From assembly GCF_033958435.1 (NCBI RefSeq), contig NC_134167.1:8638001-8702000 (forward strand): DNA of 64,000 nucleotides, given 5' to 3'. Each line of letters opens with the position of its first letter. Position 1 is the stretch's first letter. The notes under the pieces were generated by a model, which searched no databases, was not told where the DNA came from, and saw only the letters and a list, made by a program, of their open reading frames with translations. This DNA comes from Carettochelys insculpta (Eukaryota > Chordata > Testudines > Carettochelyidae). Below are positions 41,376 through 53,300 of the stretch, piece after piece. A program made the position numbers and the translations under genes.

Positions 41376-44300
41376 GTAAATACCTGGCCGCCGCTGCCGG
41401 TCAGCCGCTGCTCCCCGCGTGCGACCCCCATGGCCCCCAGCCACACTGCCTGTGCACCCCCCCTCCCGCGCGGGTCTTGGTCCGCCGCCCCCCGAGCTGC
41501 AGCGCAGCCTCCTGCTCCCCCACGCTGCATGTGCAACCCCCCTCTCCTAGTCCGCCCGTCCCGCCCCTACTGCCTGTGCAACCCTTCCCCCCCGCGCCGC
41601 GCCGGACTCCCCACAGCTCCTGGTCAGTCTCTACCCCTCCCCTGCGGCCCCCAAAGCCCCCTCGCTACCTGTGCAACCCCCTCTGCTGCTCCCCGGGGCA
41701 CTCACTGCACTGCCCCGCCTCCTAACCTGCCTCAGCCCCTGGGCTGCCCCTACGGTGCTCTTGCCCCCAGTCTCCTGTGACCCCCCTGTGCTGCTGCCTG
41801 TGCCTCTCCGCTGCTCCTGCACTGCTCTGTGCGCCCCTGCAGCGCCCCCACAGCTTGTCCCCTGGGCTGTCCCACGTAGTTCTCATCAGCCCCTGGGCTG
41901 TCCTCAACGCTACTCTGAGCCCTCCAGCACCCGCGTACAGGCACCCTCTTTGCTGACCCCCCCCACCCCTATAGCCACCTGTCTGCTCTGCTGACCCTTC
42001 ACAGTCTCAGTTCATAGTAATGGCCTCCTCACTTCCCAGCTGCCCCCCGCAGTGCCCCCCACTCCCTCTCTAACCTCCCACAGCTGTCTGTCTCTGCTGT
42101 GTGCCCCCCGACCAGCCCACTGAATGACCTCCCCCTCACCTTCCAATGGAGAGACCCTTGCCTGCACAGACTCCCACAACTCCCTCTTGCTCCCATCATC
42201 CCCTAAAGAAGAGACTGTCCCCCCCCCCCCCCCGTGCACACTGTCCTGTGCACTGATCCCCTCTGGTTGGGAGGGATGGTCCCCTTCAAGAGGAAAGACC
42301 TCTGCCCCATGGTCACCTCCTTCACTGCTCCCTCCCCATAACCATTCCAAGCTGCAGAAGATTCTCCTCCCGTCATCCATTGCACAGATCCCAAGCATGG
42401 TCATCTGCTTTGCTGATCCCTCCATCTCAGTCACCCCCTGTCAGGAGAGAAGCCCCCTAATTACCTTGAACAGGAAAGAATACCCCTCTCTCCCATCAGT
42501 TGCAGATTAGCTGCTGGGACACCTGGGCCTGTTACCAGGTCTCCTAGCCAGTTGGGAATGGGTACACCAAGCCCTCCTTCCAGCCACCTGGCACTCCTGC
42601 TGGGGAGGGAGGTCACGGTGTGGCGGATTTTGCTCTCTGTGCCTGTACTGCACCAGGGAAATGGAGTGGGATTCCAGAGGTGCCTGCTGGTGAGGGGGGA
42701 AAGCCCCTGTCCCCTGACCTTGCTCCCCAACAGGGGTGTCAGATGGGTGGAGCAGAGCAAGCCCAGTACCCCAGCCTAACTGGGAAGAGTGTCCAGTGGG
42801 GGACAGAGTGGTACTGCTGGCAGAACTCCATTTCCCAGGCCGAAGGGCCAGAGGAGAGCAGGAGGTACTGCAGGCAGAAGTGGGAGGGCAAAGTCCCCAC
42901 TTGCTCAGGCCCCAGACCCCAAAACAGCCTAAGGTGCCTCTGCCTACAGCCACTTGTTTTACTGATCCCCCTATAGTTTCTCGGAGCATGAGCTCCACCC
43001 CGCTGCCCAGTCTCCCACTAGCAGGGAGACCTCCTCCCCTTAGTTACCGATCTCTCTCCACAGTTACCTGCTTCACCAGCCCCTCCAACTCCCCCACCAC
43101 TGGACCCTGTGAAGCCGGGAAAGATTTCTTCCTGTTTCCAAAGTACAGCCTACTGTAATTACCCTACTGATGATAAGGAGAGATTCAACCTCAGCAGTCC
43201 CTGCTTTACTGCCCCCTCCCCACCAACCCTCCTGGGAAAAACAAACATAAAAAACCTATGCCCCTTGAGGAGGACAGATGAGTGTGGTGCTAGAGCAGAG
43301 TGGGAGTGAGGACTGGAATTAGTGGAGTTGTATGTCGCAGTGCCTGTGAAAAATAACAAATGGTAACTAAGGTATGTGTGTATGTATAGTGGTGCAGCTG
43401 AGCTGCTGTTGAGAGAGAGCTCCTCTGTCTGCAGAGTGCAGACCGTAGAGCTCTATGGACAGGACAGAAGTTCTGCCAACGTAGAGCTGTGCACGCTTGT
43501 GCTAATTCAGTGTTGCTCAGGTAGTGGACTATTCACACCCCTGCAAGACAAATTTCACCAGTATAGGCAGTAGTGTAGACATATCCTAAAGCAAAGGGAA
43601 ATGGAGGGGAGATACTGTTTAAAGATTTGTATATATACATTTTAAAAGAAAATGCGGTTACAAACTGGATATATTTGAGTGTATGTCTCCCTCACTCATC
43701 ATCTATCTTTTTAGGCCCTGATAATACCAAAACTTACACACACGCTTAATTTTGGTTAAAGTTAACCCTGCATATAAATCTTTGCAGGTAGATAAATGTC
43801 ATCAGGGCAGGAATCTATTTACAGTAAACTCTTTCATATCCAGCATTCTATTATCTGGAACTCTCAGATAACTGGCATTTTAACCATAAGCAAATTTTAA
43901 TTATGTTTTCCATTAGTACAGTATAGTGAAAGTAAACACAAATAAATACAGCAAACACAGCATGTTTACAGTATACAATACTCTTGTTGGTAAATAAGAT
44001 ACTCTGCATACATTGTTTGCTAATATCTAATCGTTTTTTTCTTTAGTGTATTGTTTTATATAGATATAGATATATATAAAATCTGTTTTCTAGAATATTT
44101 GACTATCCAGCAACCTCATGGTCCTGGGGCTGCAGGACAGGAAAGAGTATACTGTATGTCTGTGCTTTTAAAGCACATAGCAGAGTAGACCTTTGAGTCT
44201 AATTCAAATTTTTAAGTATGCTTGTAATGCTATTACATAAAAATAACTAGCATATTTCCCTCCTTTAGGTTCTCAAATATTTTTGCATGTCACAGATCCA

Positions 44301-47300
44301 CAGAAGATATCCTCAAATACAACTGGAAATCTGGTACTTGTAGTTAAGAAATGCAAATGTTCCCTATATATAAAATTACTTATGTGTAGGTGGAGGTACA
44401 GTGAGAATTTATTAAAATCCTTTCAATGCTACAATCCTTGTAGCAGATATTTGGCTGTAAGGTGATTTCAGCATTGCAGTGGAATGTGATGTAGTCTTTC
44501 ATGCCAGTGAGTCTTTAAGAAGGGATGTGTAAGTGGCAAAGTGCTTTGGCGCTCAAGCAAGCAATCTTAAAGTGGAACTACAAATGTTTTATAAAATAAT
44601 TGCGTTGCTAAATGGGTACTAAAACATGTAGACTCAAATCTGCGAATAAATGGGCAACTTATCTTTTATTAGTAAATCATTTTTCAGTTTTAGGTCCCCG
44701 TCTTATAAAGACTTCAATGTGAATACCTTTTAGCTGATGGGTAGTAAACATTCTAAAACTTATTGAAGCAATGGGAGTCTCTTCACTGACTTGCTTTAAG
44801 TCCGTCTTCAAAAACTTGGCAGCATTGAGAGCTGGGTAAAGTTTGAAAAAGTTTTCTCTGAGTTTAAATCCAAAATGTCAGTTTCTGTTTTTTTCCTGTG
44901 CCAAGTCACGATACCACAGAAGTTATAGGTGGTGATATGTGTAGGTGAGAGCAGGAGAAAAGCTAGAACTCCCAGATTCTATTTTCTGGCTCTAAATTCT
45001 CATTGTATTTTATTTGTTTTGAGGCAAGTATATCTCCTCCTGTACTTCATTGTTTTTCTGTTTAAATTTTTATAAATTGTTACGAGATCCTAGAATGAAA
45101 GGTTCTGTTGTTGTACAAAATTTTATTTATATTAATGACAATAGAGAGTGGTAATGAAAACTTGTGGTTACATACATGTCTTGGATATTGAGGGGTCTCA
45201 AGTCATGTTTGATTTTAACAATAATCTTCAGTAATTTCTCTCTGGCTGTGTCTACACTACCGCCTTCCTTCAAAGGAAGGATGGAAATGGGGCTGTTGGG
45301 AGTTTAAACTTCGATGTACCGGCGCGCGTCTAGCCGCGGCACTCCCGCTGGTACTTCGAAGTGCCGGGGCAACTTTGAAGTACCGGAGGGTGAGCTGTGG
45401 CTAGACGCGCGCCAGTACGTCAAAGTTTAAAACTTCGGAGTTGCTGCGGGGGGTGGGGGGGTGGATTTGCTGAACAAAGTGCTGCCTATGCACAGCAGCA
45501 CTTTGTTAGTAAACTCCCAACAGTCTCATTTCCATCCTTCCTTTGAAGGAGAGTGGTAATGTAGACACAGTCAGTCAGTCTCTCTCTCTCTCTCTCCCTC
45601 CCACTCTCTCCCCCCCCCCAATTAACAAGAGCTTTTAAATGTTGGCTCATAAAAGAGAGAATCTGATTCTAAAATGATTAATTCCTCATGTGACTTCAGA
45701 ACGATGGTCTTCTGAATTAGATGAGCTGTGTTATTTCTACTTCTGTTTGTCAACTAGATTAACAATGGCATGCATCTGGGTTCTAGCCATGTGTGATAAT
45801 TGCAGCAGACTCCCTCACCTGTTGAGGCTATGATTTTTCAGTTCCCATTTTATTCACTGCTGCTTCCTTCATCGGGTCATTATCACTCGTTTTTTGCTTT
45901 TGCACTCCTGGATAGAATTGATTAAATTGTTTCTCTTGCATGTGTGACATAAAACAGATAACACATCTTGAACACTGTGTATGTCAGTTTAAGGATGTTT
46001 GGTGGATAAGCCATTTTTGCAAACCACAGACAACTATTCCACAGAGTATTGGAAGGATACAGAACATTGTTTTGGTAGCTGTCAAGAGATGTCAAAACTG
46101 CACTGGGTGGTGTCCATCCGTTGCCTGTTAAGAAAGCTTTGTGGTACACTTTTAATTTATGTTCATGTTTAATAGATGTAGAATTACTGTGCTTTATGAA
46201 ATATTGGCTGAATTCATTTTTCCCCTCTGTCATTCTGGATGGTTTTAGGATAAGGTGTCCTATGTTATTACAATAGAAGGTACTCCATATACTCTTCACC
46301 TGAAGCAACAGTAAGTGGTTGACTTTGTTTCTCTTATCTGTTATAAGCCAGTCATATGGTTCTAATAAGGCTTTTAAAATATTGGTAATTTGTCTTTATC
46401 TTCCCTTCCTTTTCCAGTTAGTTATAATTCTTGTTTGAAGATTGCTCATGTCCATTCCAAGTTGGGTGTGCATGGGCGTGCCCAGTCTCCAGAAGCTTTT
46501 TTCTCTAGCCAGTAGCCATAGGGTCAGTGCAGTTCCCCTTGGAGTGGTGCTGATATGGCAACTAATACATGCACCCGCCCCCCATCCCCCGCTCATTTCC
46601 TTCTTGCTGCGCTGCCAGTTGTTGGAGCTCTTGTTTTCTCTGCTCAATTCTTTAGTGGCCTTTTGTAGTGAAGTAGCTGTTGAAGTATAAATAGCTTTAG
46701 TACTTGATAGTTCATGTTTGAACTAATAGCCAAGGTGAGCTTTCCATCCCCCTTGGTGCTGGGGAATGCCTGGCTTCTCAGGCTTTAAGACTTGTTCAAA
46801 ATGCAGCAAACATATGCCCTAAAGTGATTCCCATTCAGTCTGTTTGATTCGCTTGGGGGAAGGATACTTGTGTGATCGCTCTCCAATTTGTAAGGCCTTT
46901 AAGCCCAGAACTTTGGAAGAATAAAGAGTAGAGAAATAGAGAAGCTAAATGCTTGGACCTCTATGGGAGGAGGGTTATTCAACAGAAGGGTTGCAATTAA
47001 GAATTTCTAACCAGTAGGCTCTGGTTAGCAGGTATGCTTATAATACAGTCAGCACCCTGTCTAGGTTCTCTGAGGTGGTGCCATCCAAAGCCAAGCAGGA
47101 CTTCACAGCCATGGTGGAGAAGAGCAAACTGATTTCAAGGGTGGCCCTTCAGGCAGCATTGAATGCCATGGATGCTGCCATGAAGGTTATGGCCTCTTGA
47201 GTGGCAATGCACAGGGTGGCTTGGCTGCAGGTTTCCAGCCTGCCTCATGAGGTCCAGCAGATGATCCAGGACCTTTGACAGCCCTACCCTATTTTCAGAG

Positions 47301-50300
47301 AAGACAGGTAAAAGACTGAATCGTGTGAAAGAGTCTAGAGCCACCTTCTGCTCCTTGGGCCTGCATACAGCTGCCAACCAATGCAGGCATTTTAACCCCT
47401 GTCATCAGCAAAGACGGTTTCCACAGCCACAAAGGGACAGCAGTAGAAGGTGGAACAGGACGGGCAGGCACCGTTCCGGCCACCAATCTCAAGGCTGCCA
47501 AAAGGGCCGATAGGGATCCAAGCCTCAGTTTTGATGGCATGGTCGGGAGCATCGAGTCGGTCTCACAACTCCAGCATCCCCACTTTTTTAGTTTCACTTG
47601 TCTCCCTTTTACAATACGTGGTGCAGCCTGACCACAGACTGATAGGTCCAGTGTACAGTAGAGAGGGGATGGGATACACGATTCAGTTCTCTTCGTACCC
47701 CCCTTCCCAATCCCCTTTCCTGTCTCTCTTCAGGGACCCCTCTCACAAGATCCTAATATGGCAGGAATTGCAATCCCTCCTGGGTTCTGGGGCCATTGAA
47801 GAAGTTCCTCCCTGGTCAGGGGTTTTATTCCCAGTATTTCCTAATTCCAAAACCGAAGGGGGGCTTGAGACCCATCCTGGACCTAAGAGGTCTCAGAGTT
47901 TGTGAAAAAGATAAAATTTCATATGATAGCCCTGGGTCTCACACTCCCGATACTGGAGCGGGGAGATTAGTTTGTGGCTCTAGACTTACAGGATGCATAT
48001 TTCCATATTTCAGTCTATCCTCCTCAAGGGAGGTTTCTCAGGTTCATTGCAGATGGGAACCATTATCGGTTCACAGTCCTGCCTTTTGGTCTGTCTGCAG
48101 CCCCAAGGGTCTTTACCAAATGTATAGCGGTAGTAGCAGTGCACCTATGCAGACAAGAGATGCAGCTCTTCCAGTACCTGGACGACTGGCTAGTCAAGGG
48201 TCATTCCAGGGAGCAGGTGATTCAGCATGTACAGTTGATCCCTCAAACCTTTGCAAGCCTTGGTCTCTTGATCAAGGAGGCAAATGCGGTGTTGGTCCTG
48301 CCTCAGTCAATAGAGTTTGTAGGGGCACAACTGAAGGCCAGGTGTGTCAGGGCATTGCTGCCGGACGACAGGTTCAGGTCCACGGGGGCCATCATCCGAG
48401 ACATCCTGGCAGTTCCTACCACAATGACCAGGGGCTGCCTGCGAATTCTGGGTCACATGGCAGTGTGTACCTTTGTGATACAGCACTCCAGGTTAAGGAT
48501 GTGCCCTCTGCAGCTATGGCTGTCATTGATGTATTGCCCAGTAAGAGACAGTTTAGACTTGGTGGTTAAGGTGCCGACATGGACTTTTTCAGCTCTGCAC
48601 TGGTAATTGGTTGAGGGGGTCATCCTCACAGGAGTCCCCTTTGCCCCTCAGCAGCCCTCACTTTCCCTTTCCCATGGCTACTGGCTAGGGCAAAAAGCTT
48701 CCAGCAACTGGACTTGCGCCTGCACACACCCAACTTGGAATGGACATGAGCGACACATCTCGAAGAACAACTGTCTTTTTTTCTGTAACAGTACAAGCTG
48801 GCACTTCTATATCATTTGCTGTAGGCTCAGTTATTTCTAATATTGTGCACTGATAATAGGAATATCTAAGATTCTCTAGGAAGTATTTTCAGAGATGCAT
48901 GTGTTCTTCAGTTTCAAGGGAAGCAGAAGATGGAGAAGGTGATGGGTAAACAGCAAAAGAACTTGGAATCCTCAGAAGCATTTGTAGCTATGTGATCTGA
49001 GGGCTGCTCATAACTGCCACCCTATATAATTCAGCAATTTTCCAGTCTGAAAGAAGCCATAAAACATTAAATTGTTACCTGAGAAATAAAAGTAAGGGGT
49101 GATACAAATCATTGCAGCATATTGAAACAGGAGGGAGTGCTCAAAAACTTGCAGGAATGTGTACTGTTATTTTGAAATTCAAACAGTTTTTATCTTTTTT
49201 TTAATAGACTATTTTTACCTGATGATTTCAGAGTTTATACTTACAGCAAATGGGGATCTGTTCATTCTGATTTCCCACATATTAAGGTAAGATTTAATTT
49301 GTTTTGCAGCTCTTTGGCTTTTCCAAAACACAGTTGTTGTTACAAATACTCCGGGGATTTAACTTTTTTCTAAGTATCGGAAAATCTCTCCCTATCTTTA
49401 TTTATTTATTACTGATATTGCTAATCCTGGCATGAGAGTCCACTGGAAATAAGATCAATAAGATTAATATTTTAGTTGGTTTATTAGCAATTTTCAAGGA
49501 AGCTGCTAGTTAGACCTAAAAACAATGAGCAGTCACGTGGCACCTTATACACTAACAGAAATTTGCTTGCAGTAGTTGCAGAACGTACACTAAAGGAGCA
49601 AACTTGTCATTTTTGTTTAAACTCATGTAAGGAAAACTCTGGCTTTGTACTGTCCTGTACATTATAGATAATGCTTAAATCAGTGGTGGGAAACCTGCAG
49701 GCCAAGGACCACATGCAGCCCATCAGGGTTCTATGTGTAGTCTACAAGGCATTTTGTATACCCTTACTCACATGCAGAGTTGCCAGATACTGCTGTTTTT
49801 TGTCTATGTCCTTTTTTCCTACTGGTATTACTATAGTGAAACACACTTAAAGCAAAACAAAAAAGCAGTAAAGTAGCACTTTAAAGACTAACAAAATACT
49901 TTATTAGATGATGAGCTTTCATGGGACAGACCCACTTCTTCAGACCATAGCGATACGTTCTGGTATGGCTATGGTTTGAAGAAGTGGGTCTGTCCCACAA
50001 AAGCTCACCTAATAAATTATTTTGTTAGTCTTTAAAGTGCTACTTTACTGCTTTTTTGTTTTGATAGTATCTAGACTAGCATGGCTTTCTCTCTGTTACT
50101 AATCAACACTTAAAGCAGGGGCACATGAAGTGACGTGCATGCCGATTGCACACAACATTTACGATCAGAGTTGTGCATGTCCTCTGCATCCAGTCGAAGT
50201 CCTGCTCCAGTTCCATCAGCACTCCCTGCAAATTCTAGATACACAAGTGCAGTTAGGAAAACTGCTCTATCCTGGGAGATTGCCTTGGTTATGCCACTCT

Positions 50301-53300
50301 TGTGGCCCACTGATATATCAGAGGACCCCTCATGCAGCCCACTCACTAGCCTAGGTTGCTCATCACTGGTTTAGATCCTCCAGCACAAACTGTGCCCCCC
50401 ACAGATTCTCTACTCCAGAATTTAGCTAAGGCTGATGGGACACTAGAGTAGATGCTACCTTTTTGCCTAATGTATTCCATTGCCTGACTCTGTTAGGATT
50501 TCTTTGTGCAGACTAAAGTGCTTTTCTGAAAACACTGAGTTGAAGAATTCCTGCATCTTTCAGGAAGGAGCCTTTCATTTCTTCTCTCAGACTCCATTGT
50601 TGTGGTCTCCAAGGTGGATCATTGAAAGAATCCCAAAAGATAGAAAAGTGGGTCTCTGGTTGCTCTCCTATTGGATCTCACCTACATGGACACCTTTCCC
50701 TCACCTCCTTTTAATTTTTCAAGTGTTCAGTTTCTTTTTTCCTTTCTCTTCAAAACTCTTGTTTACTGGTTTGGCTTTTCTTCAAAGCTGCTTATTCTCT
50801 TCCCTCTCTATTCTTTCCTTTCTACTCTTTTTCTGCCATTTTTCCCCCTTTGAGGATTTCACCCTCTTTCCTCTGTTTTCTTATTTAATCAATATCAGTA
50901 GGCTTAGTTGTCTTCCCTCCCCCTGTCCCACACAGGGGAGGGTTTGTCTCTGGTGTGTGTGAACATTCTGATTTGACAGAGATGGAGTATCATGTTTGTC
51001 TGTTTCCTCTCAAAAGTAGAGGAGGAAATAGACAAAAACTATGAGCACATCCGTCAGTCACCTGGCTTTTGCTACGAGTACCCCTGTATAACTTAAAAAT
51101 TAGCGCTCAGCTTTTGTCTCAGGGTGGGAAAAGAAGACCATCCAATAGAGCCACAGGCTTATGCTGCAGGAGAATCTCAGAGCAGGGACAAACCAGGGTT
51201 GGCCCTTTGCTGCAGTTCAGTCTTTGTGATGGGAGACATCTGGAGAAACCATCTTTCCAAATTTGGAGACCTATTTGGGAACATACAGCTTAAAATCTCT
51301 GAGGAATTACTTTGAAATTATCAGTCTCCTCCCTTCTAGGCCATTTTGTCTGTCTCAGATCAAAATATAAGAATAAAACAGTGGAAGCAAGAATGCAATC
51401 GTAAGGGCAAACCCCAGTCTTTTCCACCACAGATACAGAGCATTCTTGGGCAATAGTATTGGTATTTCTGGTGTGCAAGAAATCTGGTGTGTGGTTGTTA
51501 AGGCACTGCACAAGCCACGGTGGGCCATCTGTGTCATCAGTCCTTCTACATGTGAGCCCCCTGTGCATCCATGTTGAAAGTGGGGAAGAGGCCAGGGTGA
51601 GAATGAATAGATTAGGGAGTGATCTGGGGACTACATAATGCAGATCTCCCCAAGTCTTTTCTCGTGTCCTACAGGAGATGCATGTAAATGCCTTGTGTAG
51701 ACTACTTTAGCCATTAAGGTGAAGTATCCAGTACAGAACAGGTGTGAAGCCACTCTGTAACCTTGGGAAAGCTCCCTCCTTGCACTGTCCCTTAGTCACC
51801 TCTGCACTGTCCCTGCCTAGTTACTCTGGTGGGCACTGATGTCAGATTGTGACCCATAATACTGAGATGTTTTACCTCAACACTTCTATTTTGAAATAAT
51901 GTAAAGTTCTGTGTAAGTGTCTATGGAAGCTCCAGGATATATGGATAAGTGGAGATGACCTGGTTGGACAACTGTACTTACTGATAAGTTAAGCTATTCA
52001 TTTTTCTTTGTTTTTTTTTTAAATGATTTAGGATGATTGCTACTACCAAGGATATATTGCAGGTTTCCCCAATTCACTTGTGACACTCAGCACCTGCTCT
52101 GGGCTCAGGTAATGAAGTTGCTTGTTAATTACAACAGTAAGCAATAATAATAATACCATTAATAAAACTCAGTATCCCAAATATTACTATGTGGTAACAG
52201 TTGCACATGCTAACTTTTTAATGGTGCCCTCCATGTGCGGTGTCTAACTTTTAAGGTCTCAAACTGATGGAATTTAAATTCAGATAATTTTATAACTTTA
52301 TGTAACCTGCATGTCATTTGTGTTTTCAGAGGTCTGTTGCAGTTTCAGAATGCCAGCTATGGAATCGAACCCTTAGAGTCTTCACCTGGATTTGAACACA
52401 TTATTTATCAAGTAAAGAATGAAAACATACAGAGTCCACTTTTTGAAAATGACTACATTGGCGTAAGAACAGAAAAGATGGCTGGAGATATTTCTTACAA
52501 GCTGCATACAGATATTGCCGTGAGTGCCACTTTTCATCTTAATGGTAGAGATTGTTACTGCCAGTGTCTATGGTCAAAAATACTCTATTAAGTAATTTTG
52601 TCCAAACACAAACGTAGGGTACAGGAAATTCACTCTGATGATCTTGCATATGGATTTTATTATCATGTCCGCATTATATAGAATCTGGGCAACTCAGTGT
52701 CTGGTCATGGCATATGAGAGCCCTATGTTTCTATGGTGAGAAACAGTAGTACTGGGACTAAGTTACTGCTAAAGAAATGCACTCCATTCGAGTGAACTTG
52801 ATGCTCTGTGTCACCAGGATAGCTGTAGATACAATGTTACTAATGCTAGCCCATATTGAGGGGACCATTCCTATGTCAGTGGGGATGGTGTTAGCCAGGA
52901 GCCACACATGTACAGTAACGGCCTCAGGTTTCTGACTGAGGCTAATTCACATAAATCTACCTGATAAGAATCTCACTGTCAGCATTAAATTATAGGTCTA
53001 GTTTCCACTTGCAAATATAGACAGTCCTTCCTTGTTTCTCACTTTTGATGCTCTTCCACCATGGCCTGGTTAGAGGGTGGATTTTTCAACCCTCGCCTTC
53101 TACACAGGAATATCCCTCTCATAGAACAACATGTGAAGGTCCTGTTTGCTGTGTCAAAGAAGGTATTTAGGACCACAGAGGTAACAGGTAAAATGTTGCT
53201 GGTGCCTGGGGTTGAGAGTGGAGACTGACTGGAAAGAGATTTAACTATCCCACCAGAGAGCAGCTGGCATTTCAAAGGACAAAAGAAGACCCAAATGGCA

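Larger units (their letters stand above)
46311..49207 (+). other. ADAM32 intron 3
   Basis: 2.9 kb, almost filled by the DIRS-like element (46425-48780). The remaining flanks show nothing notable. Confidence 0.7.
49287..52031 (+). other. ADAM32 intron 4
   Basis: 2.7 kb. It has a foldback scrap at about 49525-49560 and a hAT MITE with nested foldback (49681-50368). The rest is unremarkable, including a T/C-rich stretch (50690-50920). Confidence 0.65.

Noticed and set aside
41430..42998. Long proline-rich open frames in ADAM32 intron 1
   Set aside because: They arise from the C-rich composition; frames on both strands are equally long and no domain is recognisable.
47796..48569. 257-codon open frame overlapping the DIRS-like reverse transcriptase
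   Set aside because: Only its first about 40 residues ([16 protein letters not shown]) are reverse-transcriptase-like; the rest is an out-of-frame shadow of the frame at 47974-48606.
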